From an uncultured Prevotellaceae bacterium (lineage in GTDB: Bacteria > Bacteroidota > Bacteroidia > Bacteroidales > Muribaculaceae), in contig ONMF01000007.1 of the NCBI GenBank assembly GCA_900318865.1, positions 118,978 to 182,977 on the forward strand: a stretch of DNA of 64,000 nt. Direction: 5' to 3'. The position numbers and the translations under genes are program-made. Positions 33,134 through 39,922 of this stretch are shown here, piece after piece; within the stretch, counting starts at the first letter, position 1; the number at the start of each line of letters is the position of its first letter. The notes beneath the pieces are model-generated. The model saw nothing but the letters and a program-made list of their open reading frames with translations, made no database searches and had not been told where the DNA came from.

Positions 33134-35494
33134 TTAGCGGCGGCGCTTGCCGTTGCCACGGCCTTTGGAAGCCGCGCCACGGCGTGCCGAGTCACCGCGC
33201 TTGCCACGTTTTTGCCGGCGCGACGCATGGCCGCCCTCATATTGGGCACGCCGCTGGTCGTCTTTTCCAGCCTTCGCCGCCACACCGCTGTTCTGCTGGG
33301 TGATGGGCGCGCGGTCCACACGATGCCAGCCGGCAGGGTGCTTGTCGTCGATGACCACATAGTCCAGTTGCTTCTTAATCAGGTCGGCACGGGCCACCTG
33401 CACTCGGATGGGGTCGCCCAGCTGATAACGGTGCCCGCGGCGGCGGCCGATGACGCAGTAGTTTTTCTCGTCGAACTCGTAGAAGTCGTCGTCCATGTCG
33501 CGCAGCGACACCATGCCCTCGCAGTGGGTCTCGTCGATTTCCACATAGATGCCCCACTCGGTAACGCCGCTGATGTGGCCGTCGTAGACTTTGCCCAGCC
33601 GCTCGCCCATGTACTCCACCTCTTTGTACTTGATGCTGGCACGCTCGGCGCTGGCGGCAAGCTGCTCCTGCGCGCTCACGTGCTTGCACTGGTCGTCAAG
33701 CACGTCGGCCGCCACGCTGCGGCTGCCGCGGGCCGCATAACGGTCGAGCAGGCGGTGCACCATCATGTCGGGGTAGCGGCGGATGGGCGATGTGAAGTGA
33801 GTGTAGTAGTCAAATCCCAGCCCGTAGTGGCCCACGTTGTCGGGCGAGTAAATGGCCTTGGACATGGCGCGGATGGCCAGCATCGACAGCAACTGCTCCT
33901 CGGGCTTGCCCTTCGACTTCTCAATCATCTGGTTGATGGACTTGTTCACCACGCGGGCACTGCCCTTGATTTTAATCTTGTAGCCGAAGTGGGCCGCGAT
34001 ATCGGCCAAATTCACAAGGCGGTCATAGTCGGGCACATCGTGGATGCGGTAGACGAAGGCTTTGGCCGTTTTACCCGGCGCCACCTTGCCCACATGGGCC
34101 GCCACGGTGCGGTTGGCCAGCAGCATGAACTCCTCGATGAGTTTGTTGGCATCCTGTGCCTCATGCACATGCACGGCGATGGGTCGGCCCGTGTCGTCAA
34201 TCTCGAACTTGATTTCCTCACGCTCAAACGACACCGACCCGCCATCCTCGAAGCGGCGCTGCCTCAACTGCTTGGCCAGCCCGTTGAGCGTGGCCAACTC
34301 GGCGGCGAGGTCGCCCTGCCCGCTCTCCAGGATGGCCTGCGCCTCCTCATAGGAGAACCGGCGGTCGCTGTTGATGACCGTGTGGCAAATTTTGTAACGC
34401 TTCACCCGAGCCTCGGCGTCCATCTCAAAGATGACCGAGTGAGTGAGCTTGTCCTCATGGGGGCGCAGTGAGCAGATGAAATTGCACAACCGCTCGGGCA
34501 GCATGGGCACGGTGCGGTCCACCAGGTAAACGCTCGTGGCCCGCTCATAGCCTTCCTTGTCGATGACGCTGCCGGGCTTCACATAATGCGTTACATCGGC
34601 AATGTGCACGCCCACCTCCCAGTTGCCGCCGGGCAGCTGCCGCAGCGACAGCGCGTCGTCAAAGTCCTTGGCATCGGCAGGGTCGATGGTGAAGGTGGTC
34701 ACCTGCCGCATGTCGACGCGGCGGGCCACTTCCTCATCGGTGATGCCGGGCTCGATTTTGTTGGCGGCGCGCTCCACATTCTCGGGATATTTGTAGGGCA
34801 GTCCGAACTCGGCCAGGATGGCATGGATTTCGGCATTGTTCTCTCCTGCTCGGCCCAGCACGTCGTCCACCTCGCCCACGGGGCTGCTGGCTTCCTCAGG
34901 CCAGTCGGTGATGCGCACCACCACCTTGTCGCCGGTGGTGCCGCCTTTGAGTTTGTCGAGCGGGATAAAGATGTCGGTAGCCAAGAACTTGCTGTCGGTC
35001 ACCAGGCGTGCAAAGTATTTCTTCACCTCCAGCGTGCCCACAAATTGCTGCTCCTTCCGTTCCAGGATTTTCACCACCTCGGCTTCGGGCTTCAGGCCTT
35101 GGCGTGCCGCGCTGATGTGCACCAGCACCTTGTCGCCGTTCAGGGCATGCATGGAGTTGCGCTCGGCCACGGCAATGGGTTCGCCGTCGGGGATGCCGAT
35201 GTCGACGCTGTTCTTGCCGTTGCTCCGGCGGATGAACACCCCTTCGGCCATGGTGGAGCGGTTGATGGCGCAGAAACGGCCCGTCTCCACCTCGGCCACA
35301 AAGCCGGCGACCGACAGTTGCTCCAGAATCTCGACGATGAGGGCCCGGCGCTTGGGGGTGTTGGCCCCCACGGCCGCACTCACCTGCTTGTAGTTGTAGG
35401 GAGCGTTGTCGGCATTGTTAAAAAAATTGATGACTCGGTCGTGAAACTCACGACGCTCTTGCTGAAACGATTTCAGTTTATCCTTTTTTGCCAT
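33134..35494 (-). CDS. rnr: Ribonuclease R
   Basis: 786-residue 3'-5' exoribonuclease of the RNB family. Seen: N-terminal winged-helix/cold-shock region (NYKQVSAAVGANTPKRRALI, VFIRRSNGKNSVDIG), the RNB catalytic block DPADAKDFDDALSL (about 271-284) with its four metal-binding aspartates, HYGLGFDYYTHFTSPIRRYPD, an S1 domain (LGKVYDGHISGVTEWGIYVE), and a long Lys/Arg-rich C-terminal tail typical of RNase R. Degrades structured RNA in the cytoplasm. A TATTTTTG box at about 35518-35525 on the minus strand is a possible -7 element. Confidence 0.96.
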   Translation of the reverse strand: MAKKDKLKSFQQERREFHDRVINFFNNADNAPYNYKQVSAAVGANTPKRRALIVEILEQLSVAGFVAEVETGRFCAINRSTMAEGVFIRRSNGKNSVDIGIPDGEPIAVAERNSMHALNGDKVLVHISAARQGLKPEAEVVKILERKEQQFVGTLEVKKYFARLVTDSKFLATDIFIPLDKLKGGTTGDKVVVRITDWPEEASSPVGEVDDVLGRAGENNAEIHAILAEFGLPYKYPENVERAANKIEPGITDEEVARRVDMRQVTTFTIDPADAKDFDDALSLRQLPGGNWEVGVHIADVTHYVKPGSVIDKEGYERATSVYLVDRTVPMLPERLCNFICSLRPHEDKLTHSVIFEMDAEARVKRYKICHTVINSDRRFSYEEAQAILESGQGDLAAELATLNGLAKQLRQRRFEDGGSVSFEREEIKFEIDDTGRPIAVHVHEAQDANKLIEEFMLLANRTVAAHVGKVAPGKTAKAFVYRIHDVPDYDRLVNLADIAAHFGYKIKIKGSARVVNKSINQMIEKSKGKPEEQLLSMLAIRAMSKAIYSPDNVGHYGLGFDYYTHFTSPIRRYPDMMVHRLLDRYAARGSRSVAADVLDDQCKHVSAQEQLAASAERASIKYKEVEYMGERLGKVYDGHISGVTEWGIYVEIDETHCEGMVSLRDMDDDFYEFDEKNYCVIGRRRGHRYQLGDPIRVQVARADLIKKQLDYVVIDDKHPAGWHRVDRAPITQQNSGVAAKAGKDDQRRAQYEGGHASRRQKRGKRGDSARRGAASKGRGNGKRRR

Positions 35495-35567
35495 AACTTC
35501 AGACGTTGATTATTTTCCAAAAATAATGAAATTTTTCCACATTTCGACCTTATTTAAAATAAATTAG

Positions 35568-35575
35568 TATCTTTG
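35568..35575 (+). promoter_or_regulatory. -7 promoter element (TATCTTTG) of the lipoprotein gene
   Basis: TATCTTTG 34 nt ahead of the ATG at 35610, in an AT-rich gap back to back with rnr. The -33 region has TTTC rather than TTTG about 21 nt upstream. Confidence 0.55.
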
Positions 35576-35609
35576 GGCTATATAACTCACCCCAAAACCC
35601 CTCAAAACG

Positions 35610-36377
35610 ATGAAAAAAGTCTTTTTCCTTCTCTTTTCCAGCCTTGCACTGATGGCAACCGCATGCTCAGGAGGCAATACCGGCAGCAACACCGCCACAA
35701 CAGCCACAACAGCCACTGCCGACAAGCATAGTGAATCCTACATCCGCCAGCGGGTGACCCAGATGCAGGAAATCTACGACACGCGGCTCATCTTCTCACC
35801 CGAGTTCTATGAGGCCGAGCATCGCGCCGCCATCCTGCCCGACTTCATGGAGGGATACGCTGGCTTCGACTGGTGCGGCAAGGTGCTCGACGTGTGCGAC
35901 CCCGACAAGGCGGCGGTGCGAATCGTGGATGTAAAAGTTCCCGATGCCACACATGCCGACGTGGAGATGACCTACTTCGACCCCGGGTGCTACAGCATCC
36001 GCTACAAGGTGCATCTGCTGCTCGTGGACAACGAGTGGATGATTGACGATGTGACCTGGATGGATGACGAAGGGCTCACCGGCAGCGAGCGCGACATGGC
36101 CCGGCAGTACGTCAACGAGACGGCTCTGACCATCGCCAACCAGGAACCCGGCGAGCTGATGAACAACCTAAACAATCTGGCACCCAACTGGCAATACGAC
36201 AGCGAGGACTTTGCCTACCGGAACCCACAGGAGGTGAATAACCTGATTGAGGGCGTCAAGATGGTGAAAAACTTCTATCAGGCCGGAGCTTACTATACCC
36301 CCGAGCTGGGACAACAAATCGACTCGCTGATCAAGCGCATCGACACCGAGGCGCGCCAGCACGGCGTGAAGCTGTGA
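35610..36377 (+). CDS. Putative lipoprotein of unknown function (DUF3828-like layout)
   Basis: 255-residue lipoprotein. Seen: signal MKKVFFLLFSSLALMATACS with Cys19, a Thr/Ala-rich linker (TATTATTATA), and a mixed alpha/beta body with VEMTYFDPGCYSIRYKVHLL and LLVDNEWMIDDVTWMD, which recalls DUF3828/NTF2-like exported proteins, then a helical C terminus. I do not recognise a firm family. Back to back with rnr, monocistronic. Confidence 0.75.
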   Translation: MKKVFFLLFSSLALMATACSGGNTGSNTATTATTATADKHSESYIRQRVTQMQEIYDTRLIFSPEFYEAEHRAAILPDFMEGYAGFDWCGKVLDVCDPDKAAVRIVDVKVPDATHADVEMTYFDPGCYSIRYKVHLLLVDNEWMIDDVTWMDDEGLTGSERDMARQYVNETALTIANQEPGELMNNLNNLAPNWQYDSEDFAYRNPQEVNNLIEGVKMVKNFYQAGAYYTPELGQQIDSLIKRIDTEARQHGVKL

Positions 36378-36495
36378 CTCACCTTGCCCCGGCCGCGCTT
36401 GAAAACCATCAACACCGCCCTTTATGAGGCCTTGAAACACTATTTCCGCGTTAAACTTTCCTCGGGGGAGAATCATCATCCGCCCCTATAACACC

Positions 36496-36522
36496 GAGGG
36501 CCGCTCTTAACAAGCGGCCCTC
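36496..36522. terminator. GC-rich hairpin between the lipoprotein gene and tRNA-Lys
   Basis: Perfect 10-bp stem GAGGGCCGCT / AGCGGCCCTC with a 7-nt loop, 3 nt from the 3' end of the minus-strand tRNA. Likely ends the tRNA transcript and perhaps the lipoprotein mRNA from the other side. T-tract weak. Confidence 0.6.
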
Positions 36523-36525
36523 GAC

Positions 36526-36602
36526 TGGTGACCCCGGTGGGACTCGAACCCACGACCCATTGATTAAGAGTCAATTGCTCTACCAGCTGAGCTACGGAGT
36601 CA
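36526..36602 (-). tRNA. tRNA-Lys (anticodon CTT), CCA encoded
   Basis: Minus strand reads TGACTCCGTAGCTCAGCTGG (5' end and D arm), an anticodon arm TTGACTCTTAATCAA with anticodon CTT, a T arm containing GGGTTCGAGTCCC, and the 3' acceptor GGGGTCA followed by genomic CCA. The 7-bp acceptor (TGACTCC/GGGGTCA, one T-G pair) closes. Decodes AAG lysine codons. Confidence 0.95.
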
Positions 36603-36682
36603 TGCACATCATTTTCGATTTGCGACTGCAAAGGTAATACATTTTTTTGAACTCACAACAAAAAATGGTCAAAAAAATTGAT

Positions 36683-36728
36683 TTTTTCTATTTTTCTACT
36701 TTTTCTACTCTTTCTACTGCACGCGCGC
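36683..36728 (+). repeat. TTCTAC-rich intergenic motif, copy 1
   Basis: Runs of TTTTTCTACTT then TTCTACTGCACGCG. The same block recurs at 36953-36985, inverted at 38926-38966, and at 39125-39161. Marks an edge of the repeat-rich intergenic DNA on both sides of the two hypothetical genes. Confidence 0.7.
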
Positions 36729-36770
36729 CGGGCCGGGGGCGTGTGCCACGCGGCGACGCTGGCCACCCAA

Positions 36771-36897
36771 CTCTCCCCCTAAGTTAGGGGGAGTGGCCGA
36801 AGGCCGAGGGAGTGTGCCCTCCGGCGACGATGGCACCACACAGGGCTCACACACTCCTCCGTCGCTACGCGCCACCATTCCCTAACTTAGGGGAGGA
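36771..36897. repeat. Intergenic repeat unit A, palindrome-bounded (about 127 bp)
   Basis: Starts with the palindrome TCCCCCTAAGTTAGGGGGA and ends with CCCTAACTTAGGGG; in between lie GGCCGAAGGCC, GTGTGCC..CCGGCGACG and CACACTCCTCCGTCGCTACG. The same layout recurs at 39170-39297 and partly at 39508-39610. MITE-like or structured dispersed repeat; no coding potential seen. Confidence 0.75.
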
Positions 36898-36907
36898 GTT
36901 GAGATTT

Positions 36908-36949
36908 CCCCTCTAAGATAGAGGGGGTGGCCCGCAGGGCCGGGGGCGG
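36908..36949. repeat. Partial repeat unit (left end only)
   Basis: CCCCTCTAAGATAGAGGGGG followed by TGGCCCGCAGGGCCGGGGG, near-identical to the left end of unit B at 39170. A truncated copy directly next to unit A. Confidence 0.65.
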
Positions 36950-36952
36950 TGA

Positions 36953-36985
36953 TTTCTATTTTTCTACTTTTTCTACTGCGCACGT
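36953..36985 (+). repeat. TTCTAC-rich intergenic motif, copy 2
   Basis: TTTCTACTTTTTCTACTGCGC, matching copies 1 and 4. Together with copy 1 it flanks unit A and the partial unit, as if the set moved or duplicated together. Confidence 0.65.
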
Positions 36986-37040
36986 GTGTGCCACCCGGCG
37001 ACTTCGGCATATTGGCATCAGATTAGTCTGATTCCGCAAC

Positions 37041-37466
37041 TCAAGTGGTGGGCGACTTGCGGATATAGAGGTACTTGGGGTAGCGGCCAAGCACGAAGAG
37101 CGTCACGGGGCAGAGCCAGATGTCGCGTTCGAAGCCTTCGAGGCCGGTGACCTGGTAGGTGCTGCCGCCAGTGAGCGAGTGCTCCTTCTGCACCAGTTTG
37201 GCGTAGCCCGGGTGGTCTTCCTCGCGGTTGGCGGGGATGACGTCGACGTGGGCATACTTGTCGTCGCTGCTCAGGAAGTCGCACAACTTGTCGGCACCGG
37301 CCACCATCATCAAGTTGTGGTGGTCGAAGGGCCAACCGGGAAAGTCGATGTACCAACAGCCGTCTTCCTCATGGTTGAATTGAAGGTGGTACTCATTGCG
37401 GCGACCGAATACGCTGCGAGCCATCACTCCAGCTCCGTTGAGCAGATCATTCATCGTGTAATTCAT
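37041..37466 (-). CDS. Hypothetical protein (possibly DUF6717-like)
   Basis: 141-residue protein, probably cytoplasmic, no signal peptide or span. Seen: EYHLQFNHEEDGCWYIDFPG, HHNLMMVAGADKLCDFLSSD, and YQVTGLEGFERDIWLCPVTL followed by FVLGRYPKYLYIRKS. The aromatic-rich ends with an internal MVAGAD(K)L block recall a small Bacteroidota family I associate with the DUF6717 label, but I could not check. A TAATTTTG box (minus strand) lies at 37530-37537. Repeats and tRNA-Lys lie downstream. Confidence 0.65.
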   Translation of the reverse strand: MNYTMNDLLNGAGVMARSVFGRRNEYHLQFNHEEDGCWYIDFPGWPFDHHNLMMVAGADKLCDFLSSDDKYAHVDVIPANREEDHPGYAKLVQKEHSLTGGSTYQVTGLEGFERDIWLCPVTLFVLGRYPKYLYIRKSPTT

Positions 37467-37529
37467 CGTTTGTTAGTTTTTTTTATTTGTGAATAATAAG
37501 GGTTGATATGCTTTGTCGTTTCGACATTG

Positions 37530-37537
37530 CAAAATTA
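37530..37537 (-). promoter_or_regulatory. -7 promoter element for the hypothetical gene at 37041
   Basis: TAATTTTG on the minus strand, 63 nt upstream of the ATG at 37466, with TTTG further upstream but at a short 14-nt spacing. Confidence 0.4.
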
Positions 37538-37596
37538 CTATCCACACGAAACAAACGATGATTTTTGCAATATTGCAAATTTCAACAGGCTGTAAA

Positions 37597-38655
37597 TCAG
37601 TGCAATCCGACAAATGCGCCGGGCATGGTCACCAGGTGTCGCGGCAGGGTGATGCCATAGGCTTGGCCGCGCTTGCCGGTGATGTAGTACTGCCGGGCCA
37701 CGGTGTCGTCGATGATTACGGTGCGGAAGAACCGCTTGATGCGCGACAGGTTCTGATTCAGGGTGCCGGTCAAGGGGTTGAGCACGTTGCCGATGATGCG
37801 CTCGGTGGCCTCGTCGTCGCGCACGGGCATAATGATGTTGTAGATTTGTTCAAGTTCTTGCCGGTGCTCGTCGATGCGGTTCAGCTCGATGCCCTCGGGG
37901 TGCAGCAAGAAAAGTATGTAGAGCGCTTTGCTCAGCGGATGCAAGGGAATTTCGGCGTTGCCGAATGTGGAGAGCCTAAGGTGCAGGTCGCTGTCAATCG
38001 TCAGCTGGCTCAGTCGCTGCGTGGCGAAGACGATAGGCGTGTCGCGCAGGGTGTCGCCCAGCAGCTGATGCGGGTCACTGTGCGTGAGCGATACGTAGTT
38101 GACCACCAGTTGACCCACCACGTTCAGCATCTGTTTGCGCAAGCGTTCGGCTTCGTTGAGGTCGCGCTCCTCGGGGTCGATTGTGGTGGGGCGCTCAGCA
38201 AGATTGGCTGCGCTCTCGGCGTGCAGGCGGGCATGCTCGAGTTTGGCTCCGATGTCGGGCCGCTCGAGCTGGTTTTGCCACTGCACCTTCTGCTCAGGTG
38301 TCAAGAAATCGTCGAGCCGAAGGTGGAGGTCGCCATTGTCAACGTCGCTAAAGTCGAACAGTCGGCCGACAAACTCTTCTATCAGATGCATGTCGATGTT
38401 CATGTCGCCGCACACGGGACTGGTGATGACCGCCGCCTTGCCGATGTTGCCGGCATTGAATCGCCGGGCCATCAGCATGGGGGGAGTGTCGACATATTTC
38501 ACCTTGACCTCGAAGCGCTGCAAGGCTTCAGCCTGTCCGCTGGCTTGCCCTGCGCTGGCTATGTAGTCGTTAAGCAAGGCCGGCGGCGTGTACAAGTTGG
38601 TGAATACATAGATTACACCATATTCCATTTCTGTTGGCACCATGTCAATTATCAT
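37597..38655 (-). CDS. Conserved Bacteroidota protein of unknown function
   Basis: 352-residue soluble protein with no signal peptide. Seen: a helical Asp/Glu-rich middle, then a conserved-looking C terminus with PLSKALYILFLLHPEGIELN, LEQIYNIIMPVRDDEA and ARQYYITGKRGQAYGITLPR. I recognise the C-terminal block (helical 'HPEGI' followed by 'ARQYYITGxRGxxxxI') as recurring in many Bacteroidota hypothetical proteins, but know no function. Alternative starts: ATG 38643 and ATG 38628. The gap upstream is AT-rich and repeat-rich. Confidence 0.7.
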   Translation of the reverse strand: MIIDMVPTEMEYGVIYVFTNLYTPPALLNDYIASAGQASGQAEALQRFEVKVKYVDTPPMLMARRFNAGNIGKAAVITSPVCGDMNIDMHLIEEFVGRLFDFSDVDNGDLHLRLDDFLTPEQKVQWQNQLERPDIGAKLEHARLHAESAANLAERPTTIDPEERDLNEAERLRKQMLNVVGQLVVNYVSLTHSDPHQLLGDTLRDTPIVFATQRLSQLTIDSDLHLRLSTFGNAEIPLHPLSKALYILFLLHPEGIELNRIDEHRQELEQIYNIIMPVRDDEATERIIGNVLNPLTGTLNQNLSRIKRFFRTVIIDDTVARQYYITGKRGQAYGITLPRHLVTMPGAFVGLH

Positions 38656-38925
38656 TTAACGAGAGCTCGGCATAAAAAGAGTGAATAAAATTTGCAGGAG
38701 TGAAATGATTTCTGAAATTTTTAGCTGAAAATCAAAACCTTAACAAAAAAAACCAATCACCCCTATGACAACTGCAAATTTAGTGGAAATTTCGCATTTT
38801 GGACGGATTTTGCAAATATTTTGAGCCGGAGTTCAAAAAACACATCTTTTCTGAAGGGAAAAAGCACCGCAATCGTTCTTGTCAGATGTCACACAGCATT
38901 GCTGCAGCGTCGCCGTGTGGGCATA

Positions 38926-38966
38926 CACGTGCACAGTAGAATAGTAGAAAAAATAGAAAATAGAAT
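38926..38966 (-). repeat. TTCTAC-rich intergenic motif, copy 3 (inverted)
   Basis: On the minus strand ATTCTATTTTCTATTTTTTC then TACTATTCTACTGTGCAC; inverted relative to copies 1, 2 and 4. With copy 4 at 39125 it forms inverted arms around the AT palindrome. Confidence 0.65.
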
Positions 38967-39026
38967 TTATCGAGATGCCTGCCGGGCACTCAGTAAATCT
39001 ATCAATAGATATAAAAATAGTAAAAA

Positions 39027-39052
39027 TACAAATTATATATATATAATTTGTA
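39027..39052. repeat. 26-bp perfect AT palindrome
   Basis: TACAAATTATATA followed by its exact complement in reverse. Likely to extrude as a cruciform or to melt easily. Its centre lies between the inverted TTCTAC copies 3 and 4. Confidence 0.7.
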
Positions 39053-39124
39053 TAAAAAATAGAATTTTATAATTGTTGACCGCAACGCCTGCCTCAAAAC
39101 CATTGCTGAAACCCAAATTTTTCC

Positions 39125-39161
39125 GTTTTTCTACTTTTCTACTCATTCTACTGCACGCGTG
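39125..39161 (+). repeat. TTCTAC-rich intergenic motif, copy 4
   Basis: GTTTTTCTACTTTTCTACTC then ATTCTACTGCACGCG, like copy 1, and directly followed by repeat unit B, just as copy 1 precedes unit A. Confidence 0.65.
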
Positions 39162-39169
39162 CAGGGCAG

Positions 39170-39297
39170 CTCCCCCTCTAAGGTAGAGGGGGTGGCCCGC
39201 AGGGCCGGGGGCGTGTGCCACGCGGCGACGCTGGCCACCATGCAGGAGTGACACACTCCTCCGTCGCTACGCGCCACCTCCCCTAACTTAGGGGAGG
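39170..39297. repeat. Intergenic repeat unit B, palindrome-bounded (about 128 bp)
   Basis: Left palindrome TCCCCCTCTAAGGTAGAGGG, then TGGCCCGCAGGGCCGGGGGC, GTGTGCCACGCGGCGACGCT, an internal inverted GGAGTG-ACA-CACTCC, CCGTCGCTACGCGCCACC, and right palindrome CTCCCCTAACTTAGGGGAG. Same order and nearly the same length as unit A. Confidence 0.75.
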
Positions 39298-39310
39298 ATT
39301 TGGCAACCGT

Positions 39311-39499
39311 GCGTCGGAGACGCACAAGCTGACAAAGCCCCAGGTTTCGGCGCATGAATGCGCCAAACCTGGGGAAAACCGGGCGTATTGATTGTGCCTC
39401 TCCGAGGAACAATCCGTGAAACCGTCATCATCAACCCCATGTTTGCCGCCGTGGCGGCGCCGAAACATGGGGCTCTGTCAAATAATGCGTCTTCGACGC
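39311..39499. repeat. Large inverted-repeat, multi-hairpin element (189 bp)
   Basis: Outer arms 39311-39353 and 39457-39499 match in inverted orientation (each holds a GCGTC..GACGC mini-palindrome, then GACAAAGCCCC / its complement, then GGTTTCGGCGC-like sequence). Each arm also closes its own hairpin: CCCCAGGTTT / AAACCTGGGG (39338-39375) and CCCCATGTTT / AAACATGGGG (39435-39472). No protein of note is coded. Confidence 0.7.
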
Positions 39500-39507
39500 A
39501 TCACACA

Positions 39508-39610
39508 CCCCGCAGGGCCGGGGGCGTGTGCCACACGGCGAAGATGCCACCCATGCTGTCATCACACACTCCTCCGCCCTTCGGGCACCTCCCCTAACTT
39601 AGGGGAGGAG
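39508..39610. repeat. Intergenic repeat unit C (left palindrome missing)
   Basis: Begins at CCCCGCAGGGCCGGGGGC, then GTGTGCCACACGGCGA, ACACACTCCTCCGCCCTTCG and ends with CTCCCCTAACTTAGGGGAGG. Matches units A and B except for the lost left end. Confidence 0.7.
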
Positions 39611-39888
39611 TATTTTTTTGATGTGACGCGCCGCAGCCGCCGCAGTTAATTTTGCAGCCGGAACCCTAAAATAATTTTTATGAGCAATATTGACAAAATC
39701 CATGATTCGCCAGTGGCCCCGGCCACCTGCGCGCAGGCTGTGCCACCCGCGCGGCCCGGCACAATTTCAACACCGAGTTTTCGCACGATTACGGCACTTT
39801 CCCGCAGTTTGAAACAAGCCATGATGGCTTGCCGGGAGATTTGTGACACTTTAGAACACAAATCACGCAATAATTGCCAATTTATTTG

Positions 39889-39896
39889 TATCTTTG
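39889..39896 (+). promoter_or_regulatory. -7 promoter element (TATCTTTG) of glgB
   Basis: TATCTTTG 26 nt ahead of the glgB ATG. No clean TTTG at -33. Confidence 0.5.
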
Positions 39897-39922
39897 CCAT
39901 ATAAACCGAACAAAAACCTGCT

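Larger units (their letters stand above)
38656..39922. other. Gene-poor, repeat-rich intergenic region
   Basis: About 1.27 kb without a convincing gene. Contents: AT-rich DNA (38656-39060), an inverted TTCTAC motif, a 26-bp AT palindrome (39027-39052), repeat unit B, a large inverted-repeat element (39311-39499), repeat unit C, and the leader of glgB with a TATCTTTG box at 39889-39896. Open frames here are short, lack family features, or start with TTG. Confidence 0.7.

Noticed and set aside
38821..39072. 83-codon open frame in the intergenic region
   Set aside because: Starts with TTG, runs across an inverted repeat and an AT palindrome, and resembles no protein family.
36683..39610. Insertion sequence with transposase
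   Set aside because: Repeats are present but no transposase or integrase frame is found in the region.
39680..39904. 74-codon open frame on the plus strand before glgB
   Set aside because: Overlaps the TATCTTTG element of glgB, has no recognisable features and ends just before the glgB start.
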